From Balaenoptera acutorostrata (Eukaryota > Chordata > Mammalia > Artiodactyla > Balaenopteridae), in assembly GCF_949987535.1 (NCBI RefSeq), contig NW_026645841.1, positions 248,001 through 312,000 on the forward strand: 64,000 bases of DNA. The letters are read 5' to 3'. This document shows, piece by piece, positions 49,318 through 61,625 of this stretch. Made by a program: the position numbers and the translations under genes. The notes beneath the pieces were generated by a model that saw only the letters and a list, made by a program, of their open reading frames with translations, ran no database searches and was not told where the DNA came from. Within the stretch, counting starts at the first letter, position 1; each line of letters opens with the position of its first letter.

Positions 49318-51076
49318 CAGCCCCAAGAGTGTCCACCCTTAAGTCTCAATCAGCTGTGGGTCTAGATATGGTCAATCCAGGTTGCATCACAGCCCCTGAA
49401 CGAATTTTGTAAGAATTTCTCTCTCTTTCACTGCCTTTGTTTCACGGGTTTTGAAAAGTAATTTATTTTTATAATGGGGTTTAGCTGCTTTTAACGGCTG
49501 TGTTTATGCTGCTTTACACCCCCTTGACTCACTTACAGAGAGATATCAATACATAGGTTTGAAGATTCTTACTAGTCAGATATATTCTTGTGCGGTGAAT
49601 AGGGGGTGTTGAGTCCAGTTCACTGAAAAAGGAATAGGTCTTGTCTCTTACATATTGGGTTTATGGAACGGTATCTGAGCTAATTTGAAACCCTTGTTTT
49701 ATGCATCACCCCACCTCACCTTTCCCGTTCAGCAGCCATAGTGTGTTTTCTGAACGTGTGACTCTGTTCTGTTTTGTAATTCAGTTCAAGTGTAGCGGTT
49801 TTTACATTCCCTCTCTAAGTGATATCTTATGATAAGTGTCTTTCTCTGTGTGACTTATTTCACTTAGAATCGTCGTACCTAAATCCAATCATCATGCTGC
49901 TACTAGCCTTATGACGTGGATTTCATGGCTGAGTGATATTCCATTGTACATGAGGACCACAACTACTTTATCCATTTTTCTCTTTCCTAGGATATTTAAG
50001 GTGTAATGAAGTGGGGGTTCTTGTCAACAGAGCAGCCCTAAACTTTGGGGTGCCTGTGTCTTGCTGATTTTTAGTTTTCCCAATTTATACGCCCATGAGT
50101 GGAAGTGCCCTATGCTCTCCAAGCTGTGTTTTTTAGATGTTTCAGAACACACCGTACACTTCTCCAGAGTGGCCGTTGGCAATTTACATCCCACCCATCA
50201 GCGTAGCAAGGCTCCCATTTCTCCATGGCCGGTCCTGCATTTCTGGTTTGGACACTTTTTTCCGCATGGCCCTTTTGCCCGCTGGGAAGCGAGACTTCTT
50301 TGGAGCGCTGATTGGCCTTTCCAGGTTGCTTGGTTGGCCAAAAAGGGCGTATGCGTTTTTTCCTGAATATATTCAGGAAAAAACGCATACGCCCTTTTTG
50401 GCCAAGGGCATCATTGTCCACGTTTTGCCGCTTTTCATGTGCTTTCAAGGCGATTCGAATCTACCTCCTGAAATCTGTTTCCTGCAATTCTGCCTTGCTT
50501 TCAAAGCCTCTTCGTTGCCTTCCCTTAATATATTTGTGGACGAGAGGTATCATTTAAAACTCTGCAAGTTTGTGAATTGCAGTGCCCCTGAGCTCCATTT
50601 TTCAACTCGCTTTTTTGGGAGCTGGCCGCAAAAGCGCAGGATTGCTTCAGGCCCTCTTCTGGTTCTGGGGGGCAGGCTGAGCTTGTGCTTAATTCTTCTT
50701 CCTGATGGGAAAATAGAGTGACCTGTGCCTGTCCCAACACCTAGAGCTAGTCTCTCATTGGTTCGCCCTCTTCCCGTTCATCCTCAGGACAAATTGCAAC
50801 CTGTACGGAACAGGAGGTTAAAGGTGCTGATTCTCCAAGGAGGGAGATGGCTAGTAAATCGGCTGGAATGGCGAACCCGAGCAAAGGAGATGAGAAATGA
50901 GGTGCGTTTTAGAAACCTTTCCCGATCACACGGTGTACCATCTTCTGGGTTTCTCATGCCTGTTTTCGACGTAGGAAGATGCCCTTGAACCTGGAGATTT
51001 GGGACCCATGGGATGGGTACCATGCAGTATTACTTGAAAGGGTCTGCGTTGGCTCACCCAACCTCACCGAACCTCT
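49318..51076. repeat. Satellite monomer 24 (type D, gtggccg variant)
   Basis: 1,759 bp. Perfect palindrome at 50334-50405. Private 'cacccttaagtctc' near 49334. Confidence 0.92.
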
Positions 51077-52951
51077 CAGCCCCAAGAGTGTCCACCCTTA
51101 TGTCTCAATCAGCTGTGGGTCTAGATATGGTCAATCCAGGTTGCATCACAGCCCCTGAACGAATTTTGTAAGAGTTTCTCTCTCTTTCACTGTCTTTGTT
51201 TCACGGGTTTTGAAAAGTAATTTATTTTTATAATGGGGTTTAGCTGCTTTTCACGGCTGTGTTTATGCCGCTTTACACCCCCTTGACTCACTTACAGAGA
51301 GATATCAATACATAGGTTTGAAGATTCTTACTAGTCAGATATATTCTTGTGTGGTGAATAGGGGGTGTTGAGTCCAGTTCACTGAGCAAGGAGTAGGTCT
51401 TGTCTATTACATATTGGGTTTATTGAACGGTATCTGAGCTAATTTGAAACCCTTGTTTTATGCATCACCCCACCTCACCTTTCCCGTTCAGCAGCCATAG
51501 TGTGTTTCCTAAACGTGTGACTCTGTTCTGTTTTGCAATTCAGTTCAAGTGTAGCGGTTTTTACATTCCCTCTAGAAGTGATATCTTATGATAAGTGTCT
51601 TTTTCTGTGTGACTTATTTCACTTAGAATCGTCGGACCTAAATCCACTCATCGTGCTGCTACTAGCCTTATGACGTTGATTTCATGGCTGAGTGATATTC
51701 CGTTGTACATGAGGACCTCAACTTCTTTATCCATTTTTCTATTTCCTAGGATATTTAAGGTGTAATGAAGTGGGGGTTCTTGTCAACAGAGCAGCCCTAA
51801 ACATTGGGGTGCCTGTGTCTTGCTGATTTTTAGTTTCCCAATTTATACGCCCATGAGTGGAAGTGCCCTATACTCTCTAAGCTGTGTTTTTTAGATGTCT
51901 CAGGACACACCGTACACTTCTCCAGAGTAGCTGTTGGCAATTTACATCCCGCCCATCAGCGTAGAAAGGCTCCCATTTCTCCATGGCCGGTCCTGCATTT
52001 CTGGTTTGGACACTTTTTTCCGCATGGCCCTTTTGCCCGCTGGGAAGCGAGACTTCTTTGGAGCGCTGATTTGCATTTCCAGGTTGCTTGGTTGGCCAAA
52101 AAGGGCGTATGCGTTTTTTCCTGAATATATTCAGGAAAAAACGCATACGCCCTTTTTGGCCAAGAGCATCACTGTCCACCTTCTGCCTCTTTTCTTGGGC
52201 TTTCAAGGCGATTCGAATCTGCCTCCTGAAATCTGTTTCCTGCAATTCTGCCTTGCTTTCAAATCCTCTTCGTTGCCTTCCCTCAATATATTTGTGGACG
52301 AGAGTTATCATTTATAACTCTGCAGGTTTGTGAATTGCAGTGCCCCTGAGCTCCATTTTACACCTCGCTTTTTTGGGAGCTGGCCGCAAAAGTGCAGGAT
52401 TGCTTCAGGCCCTCTTCTGGTTCTGGGGGGCAGGCTGAGCTTGTGGTTAATTCTTCTTCCTGATGGGAAAATAGAGTGACCTGTGCCTGTCCCAACACTT
52501 AGAGCTAGTCTCTCATTGGTTCGCCCTCTTCCCGTTCATCCTCAGGACAAATTGCAACCTGTACGGAACAGGAGGTTAAAGGTGCTGATTCTCCAAGGAG
52601 GGAGATGGCTAGTAAATCGGCTGGAATGGCGAACCCGAGCAAAGGAGATGAGAAATGAGGTGCGTTTTAGAAACCTTTCCCGATCACACGGTGTACCATC
52701 TTCTGGGTTTCTCATGCCTGTTTTCGACGTAGGAAGATGCCCTTGAACCTGGAGATTTGGGACCCATGGGATGGGTACCATGCAGTATTACTTGAAAGGG
52801 ACTGCGTTGGCTCACCCAACCTCACCGAACCTCTCAGCCCCAAGAGTGTCCACCCTTATGTCTCAATCAGCTGTGGGTCTAGATATGGTCAATCCAGGTT
52901 GCATCACAGCCCCTGAACGAATTTTGTAAGAATTTCTCTCTCTTTCACTGT
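49435..52951. repeat. Dimer repeat, copy 1 (3,517 bp, D-E)
   Basis: It shares private variants with the next 3,517 bp: 'caactactttatcc' (49970), 'gagtggccgttgg' (50166), 'cccaacacttagag' (52491) and 'aagggactgcg' (52796). Limits are set by single-base differences such as tttcactgc/tttcactgt and are good to about 100 bp. Confidence 0.75.
51077..52834. repeat. Satellite monomer 25 (type E)
   Basis: 1,758 bp. Perfect palindrome at 52092-52163. 'cacttagag' and 'gggactgcg' at its end recur in monomer 27. Confidence 0.92.
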
Positions 52952-54593
52952 CTTTGTTTCACGGGTTTTGAAAAGTAATTTATTTTTATAATGGGGTTTA
53001 GCTGCTTTTAACGGCTGTGTTTATGCTGCTTTACACCCCCTTGACTCACTTACAGAGAGATATCAATACATAGGTTTGAAGATTCTTACTAGTCAGATAT
53101 ATTCTTGTGCGGTGAATAGGGGGTGTTGAGTCCAGTTCACTGAAAAAGGAATAGGTCTTGTCTCTTACATATTGGGTTTATGGAACGGTATCTGAGCTAA
53201 TTTGAAACCCTTGTTTTATGCATCACCCCACCTCACCTTTCCCGTTCAGCAGCCATAGTGTGTTTTCTGAACGTGTGACTCTGTTCTGTTTTGTAATTCA
53301 GTTCAACTGTAGCGGTTTTTACATTCCCTCTCTAAGTGATATCTTATGATAAGTGTCTTTCTCTGTGTGACTTATTTCACTTAGAATCGTCGTACCTAAA
53401 TCCAATCATCATGCTGCTACTAGCCTTATGACGTGGATTTCATGGCTGAGTGATATTCCATTGTACATGAGGACCACAACTACTTTATCCATTTTTCTCT
53501 TTCCTAGGATATTTAAGGTGTAATGAAGTGGGGGTTCTTGTCAACAGAGCAGCCCTAAACTTTGGGGTGCCTGTGTCTTGCTGATTTTTAGTTTTCCCAA
53601 TTTATACGCCCATGAGTGGAAGTGCCCTATGCTCTCCAAGCTGTGTTTTTTAGATGTTTCAGAACACACCGTACACTTCTCCAGAGTGGCCGTTGGCAAT
53701 TTACATCCCACCCATCAGCGTAGCAAGGCTCCCATTTCTCCATGGCCGGTCCTGCATTTCTGGTTTGGACACTTTTTTCCGCATGGCCCTTTTGCCCGCT
53801 GGGAAGCGAGACTTCTTTGGAGCGCTGATTGGCCTTTCCAGGTTGCTTGGTTGGCCAAAAAGGGCGTATGCGTTTTTTCCTGAATATATTCAGGAAAAAA
53901 CGCATACGCCCTTTTTGGCCAAGGGCATCATTGTCCACGTTTTGCCGCTTTTCATGTGCTTTCAAGGCGATTCGAATCTACCTCCTGAAATCTGTTTCCT
54001 GCAATTCTGCCTTGCTTTCAAAGCCTCTTCGTTGCCTTCCCTTAATATATTTGTGGACGAGAGGTATCATTTAAAACTCTGCAAGTTTGTGAATTGCAGT
54101 GCCCCTGAGCTCCATTTTTCAACTCGCTTTTTTGGGAGCTGGCCGCAAAAGCGCAGGATTGCTTCAGGCCCTCTTCTGGTTCTGGGGGGCAGGCTGAGCT
54201 TGTGCTTAATTCTTCTTCCTGATGGGAAAATAGAGTGACCTGTGCCTGTCCCAACACCTAGAGCTAGTCTCTCTTTGGTTCGCCCTCTTCCCGTTCATCC
54301 TCAGGACAAATTGCAACCTGTACGGAACAGGAGGTTAAAGGTGCTGATTCTCCAAGGAGGGAGATGGCTAGTAAATCGGCTGGAATGGCGAACCCGAGCA
54401 AAGGAGATGAGAAATGAGGTGCGTTTTAGAAACCTTTCCCGATCACACGGTGTACCATCTTCTGGGTTTCTCATGCCTGTTTTCGACGTAGGAAGATGCC
54501 CTTGAACCTGGAGATTTGGGACCCATGGGATGGGTACCATGCAGTATTACTTGAAAGGGTCTGCGTTGGCTCACCCAACCTCACCGAACCTCT
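52835..54593. repeat. Satellite monomer 26 (type D, gtggccg variant)
   Basis: 1,759 bp, partner of monomer 24. Perfect palindrome at 53851-53922. Confidence 0.92.
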
Positions 54594-56468
54594 CAGCCCC
54601 AAGAGTGTCCACCCTTATGTCTCAATCAGCTGTGGGTCTAGATATGGTCAATCCAGGTTGCATCACAGCCCCTGAACGAATTTTGTAAGAGTTTCTCTCT
54701 CTTTCACTGTCTTTGTTTCACGGGTTTTGAAAAGTAATTTATTTTTATAATGGGGTTTAGCTGCTTTTCACGGCTGTGTTTATGCCGCTTTACACCCCCT
54801 TGACTCACTTACAGAGAGATATCAATACATAGGTTTGAAGATTCTTACTAGTCAGATATATTCTTGTGTGGTGAATAGGGGGTGTTGAGTCCAGTTCACT
54901 GAGCAAGGAGTAGGTCTTGTCTATTACATATTGGGTTTATTGAACGGTATCTGAGCTAATTTGAAACCCTTGTTTTATGCATCACCCCACCTCACCTTTC
55001 CCGTTCAGCAGCCATAGTGTGTTTCCTAAACGTGTGACTCTGTTCTGTTTTGCAATTCAGTTCAAGTGTAGCGGTTTTTACATTCCCTCTAGAAGTGATA
55101 TCTTATGATAAGTGTCTTTTTCTGTGTGACTTATTTCACTTAGAATCGTCGGACCTAAATCCACTCATCGTGCTGCTACTAGCCTTATGACGTTGATTTC
55201 ATGGCTGAGTGATATTCCGTTGTACATGAGGACCTCAACTTCTTTATCCATTTTTCTATTTCCTAGGATATTTAAGGTGTAATGAAGTGGGGGTTCTTGT
55301 CAACAGAGCAGCCCTAAACATTGGGGTGCCTGTGTCTTGCTGATTTTTAGTTTCCCAATTTATACGCCCATGAGTGGAAGTGCCCTATACTCTCTAAGCT
55401 GTGTTTTTTAGATGTCTCAGGACACACCGTACACTTCTCCAGAGTAGCTGTTGGCAATTTACATCCCGCCCATCAGCGTAGAAAGGCTCCCATTTCTCCA
55501 TGGCCGGTCCTGCATTTCTGGTTTGGACACTTTTTTCCGCATGGCCCTTTTGCCCGCTGGGAAGCGAGACTTCTTTGGAGCGCTGATTTGCATTTCCAGG
55601 TTGCTTGGTTGGCCAAAAAGGGCGTATGCGTTTTTTCCTGAATATATTCAGGAAAAAACGCATACGCCCTTTTTGGCCAAGAGCATCACTGTCCACCTTC
55701 TGCCTCTTTTCTTGGGCTTTCAAGGCGATTCGAATCTGCCTCCTGAAATCTGTTTCCTGCAATTCTGCCTTGCTTTCAAATCCTCTTCGTTGCCTTCCCT
55801 CAATATATTTGTGGACGAGAGTTATCATTTATAACTCTGCAGGTTTGTGAATTGCAGTGCCCCTGAGCTCCATTTTACACCTCGCTTTTTTGGGAGCTGG
55901 CCGCAAAAGTGCAGGATTGCTTCAGGCCCTCTTCTGGTTCTGGGGGGCAGGCTGAGCTTGTGGTTAATTCTTCTTCCTGATGGGAAAATAGAGTGACCTG
56001 TGCCTGTCCCAACACTTAGAGCTAGTCTCTCATTGGTTCGCCCTCTTCCCGTTCATCCTCAGGACAAATTGCAACCTGTACGGAACAGGAGGTTAAAGGT
56101 GCTGATTCTCCAAGGAGGGAGATGGCTAGTAAATCGGCTGGAATGGCGAACCCGAGCAAAGGAGATGAGAAATGAGGTGCGTTTTAGAAACCTTTCCCGA
56201 TCACACGGTGTACCATCTTCTGGGTTTCTCATGCCTGTTTTCGACGTAGGAAGATGCCCTTGAACCTGGAGATTTGGGACCCATGGGATGGGTACCATGC
56301 AGTATTACTTGAAAGGGACTGCGTTGGCTCACCCAACCTCACCGAACCTCTCAGCCCCAAGAGTGTCCACCCTTATGTCTCAATCAGCTGTGGGTCTAGA
56401 TATGGTCAATCCAGGTTGCATCACAGCCCCTGAACGAATTTTGTAAGAATTTCTCTCTCTTTCACTGT
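52952..56468. repeat. Dimer repeat, copy 2 (3,517 bp, D-E)
   Basis: It repeats the private variants of copy 1 at 53487, 53683, 56008 and 56313. It adds a few of its own ('ttcaactgtagcgg' near 53303 and 'tctctctttgg' near 54269). The match fades at about 56520, where 'cttttcacgg' replaces 'cttttaacgg'. Confidence 0.75.
54594..56351. repeat. Satellite monomer 27 (type E)
   Basis: 1,758 bp, almost identical to monomer 25. Perfect palindrome at 55609-55680. Confidence 0.92.
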
Positions 56469-58108
56469 CTTTGTTTCACGGGTTTTGAAAAGTAATTTAT
56501 TTTTATAATGGGGTTTAGCTGCTTTTCACGGCTGTGTTTATGCCGCTTTACACCCCCTTGACTCACTTACAGAGAGATATCAATACATAGGTTTGAAGAT
56601 TCTTACTAGTCAGATATATTCTTGTGCGGTGACTAGGGGGTGTTGAGTCCAGTTCACTGAAAAAGCAATAGGTCTTGTCTCTTACATATTGGGTTTATGG
56701 AACGGTATCTGAGCTAATTTGAAACCCTTGTTTTATGCATCACCCCACCTCACCTTTCCCGTTCAGCAGCCATAGTGTGTTTCCTAAACGTGTGACTCTG
56801 TTCTGTTTTGCAATTCAGTTCAAGTGTAGCGGTTTTTACATTCCCTCTAGAAGTGATATCTTATGATAAGTGTCTTTTTCTGTGTGACTTATTTCACTTA
56901 GAATCGTCGTACCTAAATCCACTCATCGTGCTGCTACTAGCCTTATGACGTTGATTTCATGGCTGAGTGATATTCCATTGTACATGAGGACCACAACTTC
57001 TTTATCCATTTTTCTCTTTCCTAGGATATTTAAGGTGTAATGAAGTGGGGGTTCTTGTCAACAGAGCAGCCCTAAACTTTGGGGTGCCTGTGTCTTGCTG
57101 ATTTTTAGTTTTCCCAATTTATACGCCCATGAGTGGAAGTGCCCTATGCTCTCCAAGCTGTGTTTTTAGATGTTTCAGAACACACCGTACACTTCTCCGG
57201 AGTGGCTGTTGGCAATTTACATCCCACCCATCAGCGTAGCAAGGCTCCCATTTCTCCATGGCCGGTCCTGCATTTCTGGTTTGGACACTTTTTTCCGCAT
57301 GGCCCTTTTGCCCGCTGGGAAGCGAGACTTCTTTGGAGCGCTGATTGGCCTTTCCAGGTTGCTTGGTTTGCCAAAAAGGGCGTATGCGTTTTTTCCTGAA
57401 TATATTCAGGAAAAACGCATACGCCCTTTTTGGCCAAGGGCATCATTGTCCACGTTTTGCCGCTTTTCATGTGCTTTCAAGGCGATTCGAATCTACCTCC
57501 TGAAATCTGTTTCCTGCAATTCTGCCTTGCTTTCAAAGCCTCTTTGTTGCCTTCCCTTAATATATTTGTGGACGAGAGGTATCATTTAAAACTCTGCAGG
57601 TTTGTGAATTGCAGTGCCCCTGAGCTCCATTTTTCAACTCGCTTTTTTGGGAGCTGGCCGCAAAAGCGCAGGATTGCTTCAGGCCCTCTTCTGGTTCTGG
57701 GGGGCAGGCTGAGCTTGTGCTTAATTCTTCTTCCTGATGGGAAAATAGAGTGACCTGTGCCTGTCCCAACACCTAGAGCTAGTCTCTCATTGGTTCCCCC
57801 TCTTCCCGTTCATCCTCAGGACAAATTGCAACCTGTACGGAACAGGAGGTTAAAGGTGCTGATTCTCCAAGGAGGGAGATGGCTAGTAAATCGGCTGGAA
57901 TGGCGAACCCGAGCAAAGGAGATGAGAAATGAGGTGCGTTTTAGAAACCTTTCCCGATCACACGGTGTACCATCTTCTGGGTTTCTCATGCCTGTTTTCG
58001 ACGTAGGAAGATGCCCTTGAACCTGGAGATTTGGGACCCATGGGATGGGTACCATGCAGTATTACTTGAAAGGGTCTGCGTTGGCTCACCCAACCTCACC
58101 GAACCTCT
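56352..58108. repeat. Satellite monomer 28 (C-like, damaged palindrome)
   Basis: 1,757 bp. The palindrome at 57367-57437 has lost one A in the right arm and has 'tttgcc' for 'ttggcc' at the left end, so it is 71 bp. 'ctccggagtgg' marks this C variant. Confidence 0.92.
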
Positions 58109-59867
58109 CAGCCCCAAGAGTGTCCACCCTTATGTCTCAATCAGCTGTGGGTCTAGATATGGTCAATCCAGGTTGCATCACAGCCCCTGAACGAATTTTG
58201 TAAGAATTTCTCTCTCTTTCACTGCCTTTGTTTCACGGGTTTTGAAAAGTAATTTATTTTTATAATGGGGTTTAGCTGCTTTTCACGGCTGTGTTTATGC
58301 CGCTTTACACCCCCTTGACTCACTTACAGAGAGATATCAATACATAGGTTTGAAGATTCTTACTAGTCAGATATATTCTTGTGCGGTGAATAGGGGGTGT
58401 TGAGTCCAGTTCACTGAAAAAGGAATAGGTCTTGTCTCTTACATATTGGGTTTATGGAACGGTATCAGAGCTAATTTGAAACCCTTGTTTTATGCATCAC
58501 CCCACCTCACCTTTCCCGTTCAGCAGCCATAGTGTGTTTTCTGAACGTGTGACTCTGTTCTGTTTTGTAATTCAGTTCAAGTGTAGCGGTTTTTACATTC
58601 CCTCTCTAAGTGATATCTTATGATAAGTGTCTTTTTCTGTGTGACTTATTTCACTTAAAATCGTCGTACCTAAATCCACTCATCGTGCTGCTACTAGCCT
58701 TATGACGTGGATTTCATGGCTGAGTGATATTCCATTGTACATGAGGACCACCACTTCTTTATCCATTTTTCTCTTTCCTAGGATATTTAAGGTGTAATGA
58801 AGTGGGGGTTCTTGTCAACAGAGCAGCCCTAAACTTTGGGGTGCCTGTGTCTTGCTGATTTTTAGTTTTCCCAATTTATACAGCCATGAGTGGAAGTGCC
58901 CTATGCTCTCCAAGCTGTGTTTTTTAGATGTTTCAGAACACACCGTACACTTCTCCGGAGTGGCTGTTGGCAATTTACATCCCACCCATCAGCGTAGCAA
59001 GGCTCCCATTTCTCCATGGCCGGTCCTGCATTTCTGGTTTGGACACTTTTTTCCGCATGGCCCTTTTGCCCGCTGGGAAGCGAGACTTCTTTGGAGCGCT
59101 GATTGGCCTTTCCAGGTTGCTTGGTTGGCCAAAAAGGGCGTATGCGTTTTTTCCTGAATATATTCAGGAAAAAACGCATACCCCCTTTTTGGCCAAGGGC
59201 ATCACTGTCCACCTTCTGCCTCTTTTCTTGGGCTTTCAAGGCGATTCGAATCTGCCTCCTGAAATCTGTTTCCTGCAATTCTGCCTTGCTTTCAAATCCT
59301 CTTCGTTGCCTTCCCTCAATATATTTGTGGACGAGAGTTATCATTTATAACTCTGCAGGTTTGTGAATTGCAGTGCCCCTGAGCTCCATTTTACAAGTCG
59401 CTTTTTTGGGAGATGGCCGCAAAAGTGCAGGATTGCTTCAGGCCCTCTTCTGGTTCTGGGGGGCAGGCTGAGCTTGTGGTTAATTCTTCTTCCTGATGGG
59501 AAAATAGAGTGACCTGTGCCTGTCCGAACACCTAGAGCTAGTCTCTCATTGGTTCGCCCCCTTCCCGTTCATCCTCAGGATAAATTGCAACCTGTACGGA
59601 ACAGGAGGTTAAAGGTGCTGATTCTCCAAGGAGGGAGATGGCTAGTAAATCGGCTGGAATGGCGAACCCGAGCAAAGGAGATGAGAAATGAGGTGCGTTT
59701 TAGAAACCTTTCCCGATCACACGGTGTACCATCTTCTGGGTTTCTCATGCCTGTTTTCGACGTAGGAAGATGCCCTTGAACCTGGAGATTTGGGACCCAT
59801 GGGATGGGTACCATGCAGTATTACTTGAAAGGGTCTGCGTTGGCTCACCCAACCTCACCGAACCTCT
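58109..59867. repeat. Satellite monomer 29 (C/D front, B back)
   Basis: 1,759 bp. The subtype changes from C/D-like to B between 59106 and 59203, an interval that contains the palindrome (59125-59196, one mismatch, 'catacccccttt'). Confidence 0.9.
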
Positions 59868-61625
59868 CAGCCCCAAGAGTGTCCACCCTTATGTCTCAAT
59901 CAGCTGTGGGTGTAGATATGGTCAATCCAGGTTGCATCACAGCCCCTGAACGAATTTTGTAAGAATTTCTCTCGCTTTCACTGTCTTTGTTTCACGGGTT
60001 TTGAAAAGTAATTTATTTTTATAATGGGGTTTAGCTGCTTTTCACGGCTGTGTTTATGCCGCTTTACACCCCCTTGACTCACTTACAGAGAGATATCAAT
60101 ACATAGGTTTGAAGATTCTTACTAGTCAGATATATTCTTGTGCGGTGAATAGGGGGTGTTGAGTCCAGTTCACTGAAAAAGGAATAGGTCTTGTCTCTTA
60201 CATATTGGGTTTATGGAACGGTATCTGAGCTAATTTGAAACCCTTGTTTTATGCATCACCCCACCTCACCTTTCCCGTTCAGCAGCCATAGTGTGTTTCC
60301 TAAACGTGTGACTCTGTTCTGTTTTGCAATTCAGTTCAAGTGTAGCGGTTTTTACATTCCCTCTAGAAGTGATATCTTAGGATAAGTGTCTTTTTCTGTG
60401 TGACTTATTTCACTTAGAATCGTCGTACCTAAATCCACTCATCGTGCTGCTACAAGCCTTATGACGTTGATTTCATGGCTGAGTGATATTCCATTGTACA
60501 TGAGGACCACAACTTCTTTATCCATTTTTCTCTTTCCTAGGATATTTAAGGTGTAATGAAGTGGGGGTTCTTGTCAACAGAGCAGCCCTAAACTTTGGGG
60601 TGCCTGTGTCTTGCTGATTTTTAGTTTTCCCAATTTATACGCCCATGAGTGGAAGTGCCCTATGCTCCCCAAGCTGTGTTTTTAGATGTTTCAGAACACA
60701 CCGTACACTTCTCCGGAGTGGCTGTTGGCAATTTACATCCCACCCATCAGCGTAGCAAGGCTCCCATTTCTCCATGGCCGGTCCTGCATTTCTGGTTTGG
60801 ACACTTTTTTCCGCATGGCCCTTTTGCCCGCTGGGAAGCGAGACTTCTTTGGAGCGCTGATTGGCCTTTCCAGGTTGCTTGGTTGGCCAAAAAGGGCGTA
60901 TGCGTTTTTTCCTGAATATATTCAGGAAAAAACGCATACGCCCTTTTTGGCCAAGGGCATCATTGTCCACGTTTTGCCGCTTTTCATGTGCTTTCAAGGC
61001 GATTCGAATCTACCTCCTGAAATCTGTTTCCTGCAATTCTGCCTTGCTTTCAAAGCCTCTTCGTTGCCTTCCCTTAATATATTTGTGGACGAGAGGTATC
61101 ATTTAAAACTCTGCAAGTTTGTGAATTGCAGTGCCCCTGAGCTCAATTTTTCAACTCGCTTTTTTGGGAGCTGGCCGCAAAAGCGCAGGATTGCTTCAGG
61201 CCCTCTTCTGGTTCTGGGGGGCAGGCTGAGCTTGTGCTTAATTCTTCTTCCTGATGGGAAAATAGAGTGACCTGTGCCTGTCCCAACACCTAGAGCTAGT
61301 CTCTCATTGGTTCGCCCTCTTCCCGTTCATCCTCAGGACAAATTGCAACCTGTACAGAACAGGAGGTTAAAGGTGCTGATTCTCCAAGGAGGGAGATGGC
61401 TAGTAAATCGGCTGGAATGGTGAACCCGAGCAAAGGAGATGAGAAATGAGGTGCGTTTTAGAAACCTTTCCCGATCACACGGTGTACCATCTTCTGGGTT
61501 TCTCATGCCTGTTTTCGACGTAGGAAGATGCCCTTGAACCTGGAGATTTGGGACCCATGGGATGGGTACCATGCAGTATTACTTGAAAGGGTCTGCGTTG
61601 GCTCACCCAACCTCACCGAACCTCT
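59868..61625. repeat. Satellite monomer 30 (C/D mix)
   Basis: 1,758 bp. B-like front with private 'tatcttaggataag' (60374, also in monomer 32), then five-T and 'ctccggag' (C variant), then 'tgcaagtttg' (D). Perfect palindrome at 60883-60954. Confidence 0.9.
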
